Source: Lactococcus termiticola
GTDB taxonomy: Bacteria; Bacillota; Bacilli; Lactobacillales; Streptococcaceae
Length of the DNA stretch: 64,000 bases
Direction: 5' to 3'
Assembly (NCBI RefSeq): GCF_003116835.1
Contig: NZ_BFFO01000001.1
Coordinates: 1-64,000 of the forward strand
Shown here in pieces: positions 7,502 to 16,499 of the stretch (positions within the stretch are counted from its first letter, which is position 1; each line of letters opens with the position of its first letter). The notes beneath the pieces were generated by a model. That model had not been told where the DNA came from. It was given only the letters and a program-made list of their open reading frames with translations, and did no database searches. A program made the position numbers and the translations under genes.

Positions 7502-9106
7502 TTAAGCATTTTCAACCGCAGTCTTGATGAAGTCTGTATAGAGCTCTTCAGGACGGTTCGGACGAGATTGGAGTTCTGGGTGGTACTGGCAGGCCACAAA
7601 GAATTTGTGATCTGTCAACTCAACGATTTCAACCAGGCGGTTGTCTGGTGAAACACCTGAGAAAGTGAAGCCTGCAGCTTCAAAGTCTTCACGGTATTTA
7701 TTGTTAAATTCATAACGGTGACGGTGGCGTTTTTGGACCACTTCTGCATTGCCATAAGCCTTCGCTGCCCGTGATTCTGGCTTAAGCTTAGCTGGATAGA
7801 GACCGAGGCGGAGGGTGCCGCCCATGTCTTCGACATCAATCTGGTCACGCATGATGTCGATGACGGGGTAGGCTGTCTCAGGGTTCAGTTCTGCTGAGTT
7901 GGCGCCGTCCATGCCGAGGACATTACGGGCAAATTCGACACAGGTCAGCTGCATGCCAAGACAGATTCCCAGCATTGGGACGTCATTTTCACGGGCGTAT
8001 TGGATGGCTGCGATTTTTCCTTCTGTCCCGCGCTGCCCAAAGCCACCAGGGACGATGATTCCGGCTGCATCGCCAAGGCGCTCAGCAACGTTTTCAACGG
8101 TAACGTCGTTTGAGTTGACCCAATCCAGATCAATCTCAGCGTCCGAAGCATAACCAGCGTGCTTGAGGGCTTCAACAACTGAAAGATAGGCATCAGGCAG
8201 TTCGACATATTTACCGACCAGGGCAATCTTAACCTTCTTCTTAAGGTTCATGACATGATCAACCATGGCTGACCAGTCAGTCATGTCGGCTGGAGCGGCA
8301 TCAAGCTTGAGATGGTCGCAGACAATCTGGTCCATGCCTTGAGCCTGAAGATTGAGCGGGATTTGATAGAGGTGATCGACGTCGAGCGATTCGATGACAG
8401 CTTCTGCTGGCACATCACAGGTGCTGGCAATTTTATTTCGGATGTTCTGGGTAATCGGTACTTCCGTCCGCAAGACCAGCATATTAGCCTGGATACCGTA
8501 TTCACGCAAAGTCTTAGTCGCATTTTGTGCAATCTTAGTCTTAAGTTCTCCAGCTGCCTTCAAGTGAAGGATTGGAACAGTGTGGATATACATGACATTT
8601 TCTGAACCCACTTCAGACTTCATCTGACGAAGGGCTTCAATAAATGGCAATGACTCCATGTCGCCGACCGTCCCACCGACCTCAGTAATGATAACATCCG
8701 CATCTGTCGTCGTTGCTGCCCGCTTGATTTTTTCCTTGAGCATGTCGGTCACGTGAGGAACCATTTGAACGGTTGCCCCAAGATACTCACCACGGCGTTC
8801 CTTGCGAAGAATTTCTGAATAGACCTTCCCAGAAGTGACATTAGAAAACTTATTGAGGTTGATATCGATGAAACGCTCGTAGTGACCGAGGTCAAGGTCG
8901 GTTTCGGCCCCGTCATCTGTAACAAAGACTTCGCCGTGCTGGTAAGGACTCATCGTGCCTGGGTCGATGTTCAGGTATGGGTCAAATTTTTGGACCGTGA
9001 TCTTAAGACCGCGGTTTTTGAGCAGACGTCCAAGTGACGCTGCGACGATCCCTTTACCCATTGAAGATGTTCCACCACCAGTGACGAAAATGTATTTAGT
9101 TGCCAT
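7502..9106 (-). CDS. pyrG: CTP synthase
   Basis: The 534-residue enzyme makes CTP from UTP, ATP and glutamine. The N-terminal synthase domain starts [17 protein letters not shown] (P-loop-like) and contains [13 protein letters not shown]. The C-terminal class I glutamine amidotransferase has the nucleophile motif LGICLGMQL and the late QYHPE. The start is the ATG after AAGGAG; a TTG one codon earlier is not needed. Expression is most likely controlled by CTP through the leader described in the next entry. It is monocistronic between hslO and the DUF-type gene at 9280. Confidence 0.98.
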   Translation of the reverse strand: MATKYIFVTGGGTSSMGKGIVAASLGRLLKNRGLKITVQKFDPYLNIDPGTMSPYQHGEVFVTDDGAETDLDLGHYERFIDINLNKFSNVTSGKVYSEILRKERRGEYLGATVQMVPHVTDMLKEKIKRAATTTDADVIITEVGGTVGDMESLPFIEALRQMKSEVGSENVMYIHTVPILHLKAAGELKTKIAQNATKTLREYGIQANMLVLRTEVPITQNIRNKIASTCDVPAEAVIESLDVDHLYQIPLNLQAQGMDQIVCDHLKLDAAPADMTDWSAMVDHVMNLKKKVKIALVGKYVELPDAYLSVVEALKHAGYASDAEIDLDWVNSNDVTVENVAERLGDAAGIIVPGGFGQRGTEGKIAAIQYARENDVPMLGICLGMQLTCVEFARNVLGMDGANSAELNPETAYPVIDIMRDQIDVEDMGGTLRLGLYPAKLKPESRAAKAYGNAEVVQKRHRHRYEFNNKYREDFEAAGFTFSGVSPDNRLVEIVELTDHKFFVACQYHPELQSRPNRPEELYTDFIKTAVENA

Positions 9107-9229
9107 CAATTCTCCTTTTTTCTTTGCAATGTTCTGGGAAAATAAAAATAAGCTCCCTCGATAGGGAGCTCCTGTTACCGCAAAAGCGGTGCCCGAACAT
9201 TATTATATCAAATTTTTGAATTCTGTCAA
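9107..9229 (-). promoter_or_regulatory. pyrG promoter and CTP-sensing attenuator
   Basis: On the minus strand there are consensus boxes TTGACA (9229-9224) and TATAAT (9207-9202) with 16 nt between. The predicted start is at 9194, where the transcript begins GGGC. A terminator stem AGCTCCCT/AGGGAGCT (9151-9170) with a T-rich tail precedes the ribosome site. In Bacillus subtilis and Lactococcus lactis pyrG, low CTP makes polymerase add extra G residues at such a GGGC start, and the poly-G pairs with the CUCCC strand to block termination. All needed parts are visible here. Confidence 0.85.
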
Positions 9230-9279
9230 ATGGGGATGGAACTACTATGCCACTTCGGGAAATCGGGCTGATAGCTTCG

Positions 9280-10053
9280 TTAATTAGAATCCATGTTTTT
9301 TTGATAAAGACGATTTTTCCCATCTTTCTGCTGGAGAAAATTTAAATAGACATATTTCCCCTTGAAGTCTGCATTTTCATAAACAAACTGTGCCTCTAAG
9401 CTATCCACAAATTGAAAATCGGGACCATCTATAGATTGCATCCCCAAGTCAATACTGGCAGGATAACCATATTTTTCAAAGACTGTATCTAGCGTGACAC
9501 CACCTGCACCCGTCTTGCTATCACCTACTTTAAGACGTTTATAATCACCTGCTGTCAAAGGATTTTTAAGACCAGCAATATCCGTATTTTTATTGCCTAG
9601 ATTATACTCCTCGGCAAACTTCAAACGATAAGAACCATCTGTCTGCTTTGCAAAAGTCAGTTCAACCTGTCTTATATTTTGTGAGTTATTCTCATCTCGG
9701 ACAGTATACGTGATGTCTTTATTTCCTGAATCAACTGGAGTTACCTGCTGAGGCTGGCCATATTTTCGGATAATCTCATCATAGCTTGTGCCACCAGCTG
9801 ATGTATCAGAATTTCCTATTTTTAGTGCCTCAAAGTCACGAATGGTCCAATTAAAGGCCGGTCCTTTGGAGACTTGATAACGAGGATGACCTGCTAGAAG
9901 TGCTGTTTTTCGACCTCCAGGTATTAGAAAAATGATCAAAAGTACCGCTACAAGACCAACAGCTGTAATTCCTAAAACAACATATTTAGCTTTAGAAGTC
10001 TTTGCTTCACTCTGAATAATCCCTGATTCAGCAAATTCTGTATTTTTGGACAT
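9280..10053 (-). CDS. Membrane-anchored protein with two DUF3862-like repeats
   Basis: The product is about 257 residues. A hydrophobic helix (about residues 24-45) anchors it, with a short cytosolic tail. The outer part holds two copies of a unit. The first has LKIGNSDTSAGGTSYDEIIR then KYGQP, the second LKVGDSKTGAGGVTLDTVF then EKYGYP. Each continues into beta strands, the pattern of SmpA/OmlA-like or BLIP-like (DUF3862) domains common in lactic acid bacteria. Role unknown. It is the last gene after truA-pdxK-ECF-UPF0340. A GTG 15 nt earlier overlaps the upstream stop; both starts have weak ribosome sites. Confidence 0.65.
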   Translation of the reverse strand: MSKNTEFAESGIIQSEAKTSKAKYVVLGITAVGLVAVLLIIFLIPGGRKTALLAGHPRYQVSKGPAFNWTIRDFEALKIGNSDTSAGGTSYDEIIRKYGQPQQVTPVDSGNKDITYTVRDENNSQNIRQVELTFAKQTDGSYRLKFAEEYNLGNKNTDIAGLKNPLTAGDYKRLKVGDSKTGAGGVTLDTVFEKYGYPASIDLGMQSIDGPDFQFVDSLEAQFVYENADFKGKYVYLNFLQQKDGKNRLYQKNMDSN

Positions 10054-10064
10054 TTTGTAATCTT

Positions 10065-10607
10065 TCACTTATAAACCGCCCGCTCACCACCAATCAGCTT
10101 GGGCCGGCTCTTCAAAGCCGTCACATGAGCCCCGCCGAGCTCATGAATCAGAGGTCGCAGCGGGATTTGGACATGCTTGACATGCTGGCCAATGGCCGTG
10201 TCGCCGATGTCTAGGCCAGCGACAGCAGTAATCTGCTCGACTTCTACAGGCTCATTAAAGAGCTTGTAGGCCGCAACTTGTCCCGCACCTCCTGCATGAA
10301 GTTGAGGGATGACTGAAACCTCTTCATAGGCAAACTTTTTAGCTGCTTCCCGCTCAAGGAGGAGGGCCCGGTTGATGTGTTCACAGCCCTGGACGGCCAA
10401 GTAGATGTCTCGTTTTTTCAAGGTCTCATAAATCACGCCCACGACAGCCTCGCCGATTTCAGCTGAGCTAGCCTTGCCAATCAGTCCGCCGTTGACCTCA
10501 GAGCTCGATAGACCGAGAACAAAGAGCTGGCCTGCTTTGATACCAGAGCGGTCGATGATGTCTTCAATTATAATTTTTGTATCGTCTTTAATTTTTTGCA
10601 AGTCCAT
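10065..10607 (-). CDS. UPF0340 / TIGR01440 family protein
   Basis: The 180-residue protein matches the YwlG/UPF0340 family over its whole length, for example [31 protein letters not shown] and [20 protein letters not shown]. It is cytosolic and its function is not established. It overlaps the ECF gene by 20 nt, so translation is coupled within the truA-pdxK operon. Confidence 0.9.
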   Translation of the reverse strand: MDLQKIKDDTKIIIEDIIDRSGIKAGQLFVLGLSSSEVNGGLIGKASSAEIGEAVVGVIYETLKKRDIYLAVQGCEHINRALLLEREAAKKFAYEEVSVIPQLHAGGAGQVAAYKLFNEPVEVEQITAVAGLDIGDTAIGQHVKHVQIPLRPLIHELGGAHVTALKSRPKLIGGERAVYK

Positions 10608-11079
10608 GAAGGAGACCTGTTCTTTCTAAAATATTGGCAAGGATGAGACCAACGAGATAGCCGACCGTCGTCTGAATCATATTGGGGATATTGGTCAGCG
10701 GATTAATCGCCGCCGCAAAGCCAAAGAGGACCCAGCTCGCCAGGAAATAACCCCCCACCATAATGACGCCGGAAATCAGCCAGTTAAGCCAGCGTGAGCG
10801 GGTCAGTGCCCCCGTATAACCCTGGAGGCCATGGATGACCAGCGAGAAAAACATCCACTGGGGAAAGCCACTGGTCAGGTCAGTCAGAAAGGCCGCCAGG
10901 CCACCAACAATGGCTCCCTCCTTCTTACCAAAGCTAAGAGCTACGGTGAAAATCCCTGCATCAAGCAGGGTCACATAGCCATTGACCGCAGGGATTGGGA
11001 TCTGTACAAAGCGACCGACAACAAAGGTCACAGCAGCTAAAAGGCCAAGGATGGCAATCTGCCGGGTAGTGTATTTCAT
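10588..11079 (-). CDS. ECF transporter S component, probable vitamin B6-type
   Basis: The 163-residue membrane protein has about six helices with the S-component signature near the start ([19 protein letters not shown]) and the [17 protein letters not shown] loop of the ECF riboflavin/HMP-type S families (PF07155/PF12822). S components bind a vitamin and work with the shared EcfA1A2T module encoded elsewhere. It sits directly between pyridoxal kinase and a conserved small gene. I therefore infer pyridoxine/pyridoxal (PdxU-like) or hydroxymethylpyrimidine (HmpT-like) uptake, which the kinase would trap by phosphorylation. Confidence 0.75.
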   Translation of the reverse strand: MKYTTRQIAILGLLAAVTFVVGRFVQIPIPAVNGYVTLLDAGIFTVALSFGKKEGAIVGGLAAFLTDLTSGFPQWMFFSLVIHGLQGYTGALTRSRWLNWLISGVIMVGGYFLASWVLFGFAAAINPLTNIPNMIQTTVGYLVGLILANILERTGLLHGLAKN

Positions 11080-11082
11080 TTT

Positions 11083-11910
11083 TTATTTTCCTCTAGCGGC
11101 GAGGACCTGCTCAAAGTCGACGCCGTATTTCTTATCTGCTTCTTCTGGTGTTGCTTCGATGCTGGCCAGTACAAAGTCCACAGCAGACTCAGCCGAGGCC
11201 TCAAGGCTTTTGCCATTGACCAGCTCTGCCGTCAGGACTGAGCCAAAGATATCGCCCGTCCCGTGATAGTGGCCGGGGATTTCCTTGGCAAAATAGGTCT
11301 GGAGGTCGCCCTCGCCTTCGCTGGTCGCCACACCAATCTTGCCGGCTTCATACTGGACACCAGTCAGGACGATTTGCTTGGCCCCTTGACGGCGAAGTTT
11401 GCCAATAAGCTCTTGGACAAATTCTTCAGTCTGCAGACCTTCTGGATAAGGCGTGTCAGTTAAGAAGCAGGCCTCTGTGATATTGGGCATCAGGACATCA
11501 GCAAAATCAATGACCTCCTTCATCTTTTCAACAAAGGCCTGGTCAAAGACAGAGTAGAGCTCGCCATTATCTGCCATAACAGGGTCAATGACGACGAGAT
11601 TATTTGCTTTCTTATAAATGCTGGCAATCTCACGCAACAGGTCAATCTGCTCAGCCGAGGCCATAAAGCCTGAATAAATGGCATTAAAATCAAGCTCCAG
11701 CGGTTCCCATGCCTTGAGGATGTTTTTCATTTCATCCGTCAAATCCAGATAGGTAAAGCCTGTGAAACCGCCCGTGTGAGTGGACAAGAGGGCTGTCGGC
11801 AAGAGGCGGGTTTCCACGCCATAGGCCGACATGATAGGCAGAGCAACAGTGAGTGAGCAGCGACCGACGCATGAAATGTCGTGGACGGCGAGTACGTTTT
11901 TATTTGTCAT
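11083..11910 (-). CDS. pdxK: Pyridoxal/pyridoxamine kinase (ribokinase fold)
   Basis: The 275-residue product is a PfkB/ribokinase-like kinase of the PdxY type. The start reads [20 protein letters not shown]. Mid-chain there are DPVMADNG and LPNITEA-like residues, and near the end [12 protein letters not shown], whose GTGD forms the anion hole and catalytic Asp. It phosphorylates B6 vitamers, possibly also HMP. It overlaps truA by 11 nt and precedes the ECF S gene by 3 nt, so uptake and phosphorylation appear co-expressed. Confidence 0.85.
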   Translation of the reverse strand: MTNKNVLAVHDISCVGRCSLTVALPIMSAYGVETRLLPTALLSTHTGGFTGFTYLDLTDEMKNILKAWEPLELDFNAIYSGFMASAEQIDLLREIASIYKKANNLVVIDPVMADNGELYSVFDQAFVEKMKEVIDFADVLMPNITEACFLTDTPYPEGLQTEEFVQELIGKLRRQGAKQIVLTGVQYEAGKIGVATSEGEGDLQTYFAKEIPGHYHGTGDIFGSVLTAELVNGKSLEASAESAVDFVLASIEATPEEADKKYGVDFEQVLAARGK

Positions 11911-12646
11911 AAATGACCTCCCTTAAATAAAGCCCTTCTGCTGCTGCAGTCGGGCCAGCTAAATCCCTGTTTTTACTTTCTAAAATCTTGTCAATTTGTT
12001 CAACCGGCATCCGGCCATTCCCGATTTTTAAGACCGTGCCAACCATGTTTCTGACCTGCTTGTAGAGAAAGCCATTGCCCCGAAAAATGAACTTGTAGCT
12101 GTCCTCTCCCGTCTTGATGAGCTCAGCCCTCGTAATGGTCCGGACCTTGTCGTCAACCGATGAACCCGAAGCCGTAAAACCTGTAAAGTCATGGGTCCCA
12201 ATGAGCCTGGCCATGGCCTCCTGCATCGGCTTTTCATCCAGCCGATAGCGGAAAAAGGCTTGATAATGACGTTTGAAAGGGCTCCGTACCCGACCGTTTT
12301 CCAGCAGGTACTCGTAGATTTTCTCGTGGGGCTCGAATCGAGCATGCCAGTCGTCAGCGACCTGCTCGACGCTATGGACAGCGATGTCCTCCGGCGTCTG
12401 CGTGTCCAGTGCAAAGCGGAGTCGCTCCAGGTCACGTGCCACGCCCTTGAGGTCAAAGTGGATGACCTGGGCCAGGGCATGAACCCCACTATCCGTGCGA
12501 CCAGAACCCTGGAGGATGACCGGCTCATGCGAGTTCAGCCGGGTCAGCACCTTTTCAATTTCAGCTTGGACGGTCCGCTGGTTTTCCTGGCTCTGAAAGC
12601 CCGCAAAATCCTTGCCGTCATACGCGATGATTGCCTTGTATCTCAT
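11900..12646 (-). CDS. truA: tRNA pseudouridine(38-40) synthase
   Basis: The 248-residue TruA makes pseudouridine at positions 38-40 of many tRNAs. The catalytic Asp is in [16 protein letters not shown], and the N-terminal [12 protein letters not shown] and late [13 protein letters not shown] are standard. It is the first gene of the operon with pdxK, the ECF S component and two more genes. A TGG-TATAAT promoter ends 7 nt before the ATG, so the transcript seems to begin at the start codon. Confidence 0.97.
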   Translation of the reverse strand: MRYKAIIAYDGKDFAGFQSQENQRTVQAEIEKVLTRLNSHEPVILQGSGRTDSGVHALAQVIHFDLKGVARDLERLRFALDTQTPEDIAVHSVEQVADDWHARFEPHEKIYEYLLENGRVRSPFKRHYQAFFRYRLDEKPMQEAMARLIGTHDFTGFTASGSSVDDKVRTITRAELIKTGEDSYKFIFRGNGFLYKQVRNMVGTVLKIGNGRMPVEQIDKILESKNRDLAGPTAAAEGLYLREVIYDK

Positions 12647-12662
12647 GGCTTTAATTATACCA
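12646..12662 (-). promoter_or_regulatory. Extended -10 promoter, leaderless truA
   Basis: On the minus strand TATAAT (12659-12654) is preceded by TGG and followed by exactly 7 nt before the ATG at 12646. No -35 box is seen at 16-18 nt. The start codon is at or next to the predicted transcription start. Confidence 0.6.
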
Positions 12663-12831
12663 CATTGGAAGGGCTTTAATTTATGTCAGATTCTTTCTTT
12701 GTAGTTAATTTTTTGGAATGTTTTAGAGGGAGAAGCTTTGCTTGAGGGCTTTCTCTATGGGACTGTTATAGCCAGAAAAAATTGATGCCCCTGACTTTTT
12801 CATAGAGGCTGTGATTTTAGGAAAGTAAAAG

Positions 12832-12850
12832 CCCAAATCTAAGATTTGGG
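12832..12850 (-). terminator. Terminator of the larA operon
   Basis: CCCAAATCT and AGATTTGGG form a 9-bp stem, followed on the minus strand by CTTTTA. It lies just after the ECF S gene stop. Confidence 0.75.
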
Positions 12851-12878
12851 ACTTCTATATCTGGTGATTATCTTGCAA

Positions 12879-13394
12879 TTAAATAGCCTTGAAGCGTTTT
12901 AATGCCAAAATAATCAGTGGAACTAAAATAAGAATGATGATAATCCCTGGTAAGGCGGTGACAAAGGAAGCTGTCAACCAGATTTGCATAGAATAGTGTC
13001 CTACTGCAAAAAACAGTGCATTAACTAGCCCTGAAACTACACGGCCAACAATCATTGCAATAATCAATGAAACATAAAGTTTTACCGTAGCATTTTTAAT
13101 GTTCAAGTACTTCATGCAAAGTGACGCAACCAGTCCATAAGCCGCAAGTTCAAAAAGCATTGCAGGCAGGAAGAGGACAGGAGGCATTCCTGTCAAAAGG
13201 CTTGATAGAAGCGGGGTCAAAACACCCGCTAAAAAGCCATAGAGAGGACTAACAATTAGTCCACACATCAAAACGGGGATGTGCATAGGTAGAAAGGCCT
13301 GCCCACCGTCTGGCAGTGCATGAAAGGCAATAGGCAAAACAATCCCTATTGCAATAAAAATTGCTGTTATGGTTATTTTTTTTGTATTAGTCAT
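12879..13394 (-). CDS. ECF transporter S component, substrate unknown
   Basis: The 171-residue protein has five or six membrane helices in the ECF S pattern: an N-terminal TITAIFIAIGIVLPIAFHAL, then FLPMHIPVLMCGLIVSPLYG and GFLAGVLTPLLSSLLTG. The MHIPVL / G-x-x-L-x-P motifs recur in S components of the FolT/PanT/NiaX superfamily (PF12822). It overlaps the P-loop kinase gene by 4 nt and is the last gene of the larA operon. It could import a vitamin or nucleoside that the kinase phosphorylates. Confidence 0.75.
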   Translation of the reverse strand: MTNTKKITITAIFIAIGIVLPIAFHALPDGGQAFLPMHIPVLMCGLIVSPLYGFLAGVLTPLLSSLLTGMPPVLFLPAMLFELAAYGLVASLCMKYLNIKNATVKLYVSLIIAMIVGRVVSGLVNALFFAVGHYSMQIWLTASFVTALPGIIIILILVPLIILALKRFKAI

Positions 13395-13960
13395 AAAGAC
13401 TCCTTTTTTGATGCATCGAGTATAAAATCAGACATTGATTTTGTCTTAAATTTTTCAAAATAGCTTGCTTCCATCGGTAGCCACTCATCTACAAACCTTG
13501 GATAAAGCCTTGCATTGCGTTGCATCAAACGTCGTTTCTGCTCAGTCGAAGAGCAGGAAAGAAAGATTTTTAGGTCAGAATAATTGCCAAAATAAGGATG
13601 CATACTGTAGACCCCTTCAACGATAATCAGCTTCGACTGCCTCAGGCCTCGAGGCTCACTCAGTTGCTCTGAGACACAGTCATAAGGACGATAGCTAAAG
13701 CTTGTTCCAAGATGATTAACAACCTCTTCCTTAAAACGTTCGTAATCAATGTTACCGCCAACTTCTGACAATCTCTCAGCTGTTCGTTGTTCAGGGCGGA
13801 GAAAGAAATCATCCATATGAATAACTTCAGCCCCATACTTTGACTTCAGCAGGTCAGCAAGACTTGTCTTCCCAGAAGCCGCACCGCCTTCAATCGTGAG
13901 AATAGTGGGCTTTGAAGCTACCGATAGAAGCGCTTCAATTTTTTGAAAAATTTCGTTCAT
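13391..13960 (-). CDS. Uridine-kinase-like P-loop kinase
   Basis: The 189-residue protein has a Walker A motif, IEGGAASGKTSLADLL (about residues 23-38), and then HMDDFFLRPEQRT, the DD(F/Y)Y-type motif of uridine kinase and nicotinamide riboside kinase relatives. A lid region RPYDC...RGLRQSKLIIVEGVYSMHP follows, as in Udk-like proteins. It is slightly shorter than Udk. Its gene is sandwiched between an ECF S component and the GlpF-like channel. A nucleoside or vitamin kinase that traps the ECF substrate is the simplest reading. Confidence 0.75.
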   Translation of the reverse strand: MNEIFQKIEALLSVASKPTILTIEGGAASGKTSLADLLKSKYGAEVIHMDDFFLRPEQRTAERLSEVGGNIDYERFKEEVVNHLGTSFSYRPYDCVSEQLSEPRGLRQSKLIIVEGVYSMHPYFGNYSDLKIFLSCSSTEQKRRLMQRNARLYPRFVDEWLPMEASYFEKFKTKSMSDFILDASKKESL

Positions 13961-14679
13961 TAGAAAAGATGCAAGTAATATTTAACAAAGAGTGCTGCAA
14001 GAATCGCTCCAACAAATGGTGCAGTCCCAGGAACCAGCAGTCCATATTGCCAGTCATTATTTGCTTTATTTTTAATAGGCAAGATTTGATAGGCGAGACG
14101 AGGACCGAGGTCACGAGCCTGGTTCATGGCGAAACCAGTTGTACCACCAAGCCCCATACCGATTGCCCAGACAAGGAGACCAACGCCGAGTGGCAACCAA
14201 GCATCTCCTCCATGCTTAGAAATTGCAAGAATAGAGGTCAGGAAAATCATCGTCAAGAAACATTCGACAAACCAGTTACGAGGAAGGTTACGCATGTTAG
14301 GGTTGGTTGAGAAGATATTACGGACAGCAATAGGGTCAACTTCTTGCTCAGAAGCCTTGAAGTGATCGGCATGCATGAACCAAACGATGATCGCACCAAC
14401 AAATGCACCCAGCATTTCAGCAATCACGTAAGGAACGAATGAAGACCATGGAATGAGTCCAAGAATAGATTGAGCCAAGGCCATGGCAGGGTTGATACAA
14501 ACACCACCGAAAATCCAGAGGACAATGGAGATACCAAAGGCCCAAGTGGAGATAGCAAAGAGGTGGCCAGAATGACGGTATTTAGTGTTGACGAGAACTT
14601 CGTCAGAGTGAACACCGACACCGAAGAGGATCATCAGCATCGTACCTAAGAATTCGTTGATTAAGTGTGTTAAAAGCAA
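13960..14679 (-). CDS. GlpF-type aquaglyceroporin / lactate channel
   Basis: The 239-residue MIP-family channel has six helices and two half-helices. The first pore motif is CINPAMALAQ. The second reads MNQARDLGPR, that is NQARD where the family has NPARD. I chose a TTG start at 14679 because AAGGAG lies 10 nt upstream; the frame is open to 14739 but has no ribosome site there. It directly follows larA. In Lactobacillus plantarum the larD gene of the lar operon encodes a GlpF-type lactic acid channel, so lactate diffusion is the likely role here. Confidence 0.8.
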   Translation of the reverse strand: MLLTHLINEFLGTMLMILFGVGVHSDEVLVNTKYRHSGHLFAISTWAFGISIVLWIFGGVCINPAMALAQSILGLIPWSSFVPYVIAEMLGAFVGAIIVWFMHADHFKASEQEVDPIAVRNIFSTNPNMRNLPRNWFVECFLTMIFLTSILAISKHGGDAWLPLGVGLLVWAIGMGLGGTTGFAMNQARDLGPRLAYQILPIKNKANNDWQYGLLVPGTAPFVGAILAALFVKYYLHLF

Positions 14680-14719
14680 AGTATAATAGCTCCTTATATA
14701 ATATATTTTTTGTTTTTCG

Positions 14720-15991
14720 TTAATGTACGGTAACCGCAAGTCCGTCAGGAATCACAGTAACCTTTGCATCTTCACCCTCGATTTCAATCGCACGCTTGTA
14801 GGCAGAATCAAAATCGTGGAAGCTTTCCATGTGGAAGTCTTCAATCAGCTTGTCATCAGCTTCTGAGACATAGAGCACATGGTGATGCATCAGAATCCTA
14901 GCAAAAATTTGTGCTGTCCACTGGTCTGCAATGGTCTCTAGGCGAGGTGTATTTGCTGCTTGTTCATAGAAGTCCTTTGGATCTTCAACATCAGCAAGAT
15001 TCCGGTAGAAGCCTTCTCCACCGTGCCCATCACGCGTACCAGCAACCATGATAATGACATGGCCTTCTTTATTCGTAGCTTCAGCAGCAGTCATCCCCTT
15101 GACAGCCTGATAGACGTTCTGGTCAAGCGGATAGCCTGCATTAGTAGAAATGGCAATATCAGAAGGAATGGCATCAACTACGGCTAAATCTCTGACAAAG
15201 TCACAACCTTTTTCATGAGCTGCTTCCATATCTCCGGCAAATGAGGCAATGATTTTTTTATCTCCATCAAGAACGACATTCAAGATAAAGGCTAATCCAG
15301 CTGTACGGGCTGCATAGACCATGTCCTGATGAATGAGATTGCCCTTAATAGATCCAGCACGAGAATGTTCATCAGCGATGAATTCACCTGAGTGGTTGGC
15401 CATGATGGTCTTGTATGAAGCAACACCAGGCAATACTGCCTTACGCCCTCCAGAAAATCCCGCAAAGAAATGACACTCGATAAAGCCTTCAGAAATAAGC
15501 AAGTCTGCTTCAACCGCATGCTTGTTGATAATGCAGTCACCACCAGAAGGAAGCTTACCAATATTGACAAACTGTGAATCATCTGTAGAAACTGACATCA
15601 CAATCTTTTCGTTATTAACGATTTCTTCGCCATACTTGTCGACTAATTCTTCACGTGTTGACTCTCTGTGGAAGCCAAGTGCTACGAGAATCGTAATGTC
15701 TGCATCAGGTTCTACTTCACGGATACGGCGTAGGAGAATCGGTGTGATAATTTTTGAAGGAACAGGCCGTGTATGGTCAGAAGAGATAATTGTAATCTTC
15801 TTCTTTCCTTTAACGAGTTCCTCAAGCTTTGGACTTCCGATAGGATTGTCTAAAGACTTTTCGACAGTCTCTTCTTGACTGAGCGGATTATTAAAGCTTT
15901 CCGCTTTTGAGACCAGCTCTCCGGCAAAGTTCTTGTCAGGAATGTTGGCTGTGATGGTCTTTGTGTCATAAGGTAGTTTAATCTCTACCAT
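14720..15991 (-). CDS. larA: Nickel-dependent lactate racemase family protein
   Basis: The 423-residue product matches LarA. It has DHTRPVPSKIITP near residue 72, a GFHR His near residue 107, and CHFFAGFSGGRKAVLPG with the His and Lys that hold the nickel-pincer nucleotide, then a MANH His. These correspond to the H-H-K-H set of L. plantarum LarA. It interconverts L- and D-lactate or a related 2-hydroxyacid. The cofactor makers LarB, LarC and LarE are not in this window. Good ribosome site (AAAGGAG). The associated channel supports a lactate substrate. Confidence 0.88.
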   Translation of the reverse strand: MVEIKLPYDTKTITANIPDKNFAGELVSKAESFNNPLSQEETVEKSLDNPIGSPKLEELVKGKKKITIISSDHTRPVPSKIITPILLRRIREVEPDADITILVALGFHRESTREELVDKYGEEIVNNEKIVMSVSTDDSQFVNIGKLPSGGDCIINKHAVEADLLISEGFIECHFFAGFSGGRKAVLPGVASYKTIMANHSGEFIADEHSRAGSIKGNLIHQDMVYAARTAGLAFILNVVLDGDKKIIASFAGDMEAAHEKGCDFVRDLAVVDAIPSDIAISTNAGYPLDQNVYQAVKGMTAAEATNKEGHVIIMVAGTRDGHGGEGFYRNLADVEDPKDFYEQAANTPRLETIADQWTAQIFARILMHHHVLYVSEADDKLIEDFHMESFHDFDSAYKRAIEIEGEDAKVTVIPDGLAVTVH

Positions 15992-16072
15992 TTTCTTCTC
16001 CTTTATACTAGATTCTCTTTACAATTAAAATTCCATGTTGACTCTTTTAGCAATGAAATTTAATTTTTTGTA

Positions 16073-16122
16073 CTTTATTATGATACTCCTCTAGAATTTT
16101 TTCACAAAGTACATTTAATGTA
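16073..16122 (-). promoter_or_regulatory. larA promoter with activator-like palindrome
   Basis: On the minus strand TTGTGA and TATCAT (16085-16080) are 16 nt apart. Directly upstream is the palindrome TACATTTAATGTA (16110-16122, 6-bp arms), centred about 43 bp before the expected start. That spacing suits a Crp/Fnr-type activator. L. plantarum lar is activated by LarR, a member of that family. No larR gene is in the window. Confidence 0.5.
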
Positions 16123-16387
16123 TAATTTTTTTGTTTAGAATTAAAGTCTACATTTGTTGACGAGAAGGAGACAGAGCCGTCTCTACACAGCTTTTGACTT
16201 CCTATAAAGTCGGGCCTCCTCACGGCCTTCCCGGAATTCTCAGCTCACACTTAATCGTCAGCTTTTCGTTTCACGCTCACCATTGTCTGGACACTTTCTA
16301 TTTTTGCTCTTATTATTTGTTTGTGCTCCTTTTTTAGCAATCATAAAGTAAAATAAACCTCTTCTCGCTAGTTTTCTAAAATTCAAA

Positions 16388-16408
16388 ACCAGCCCTAAAA
16401 GGACTGGT
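16388..16408 (-). terminator. Second terminator behind smpB
   Basis: ACCAGTCC and GGGCTGGT form a stem with one mismatch, followed on the minus strand by TTTTGAATTTT. Confidence 0.6.
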
Positions 16409-16475
16409 CTTGATTTGTGATGATTTACTTGAGAATCCCCTACTCACTCGGAAAGCCCCAGCTTCCACAAAAAAA

Positions 16476-16496
16476 GCAGGAGCCTCAAGCCCCTGC
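16476..16496 (-). terminator. smpB terminator
   Basis: GCAGGGGC and GCTCCTGC form a strong stem, followed on the minus strand by a run of seven T, directly after the smpB stop. Confidence 0.85.
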
Positions 16497-16499
16497 CTC

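Larger units (their letters stand above)
16123..16499. other. Structured non-coding region upstream of larA
   Basis: No convincing gene is present. Between 16145 and 16330 several short hairpins are packed together: GAGAC/GTCTC, GACTT/AAGTC and GGCC/GGCC with surrounding GGG/CCC. It is clearly richer in G+C than its AT-rich flanks. It does not match any riboswitch or stable RNA that I recognise. The part from 16388 on holds the two terminators behind smpB. Confidence 0.4.

Noticed and set aside
16145-16330. Considered as tmRNA, SRP RNA or a T-box
   Set aside because: No CCA end or tag frame, no SRP GGAA loop pattern, and no UGGN T-box element. Left as an unknown structured region.
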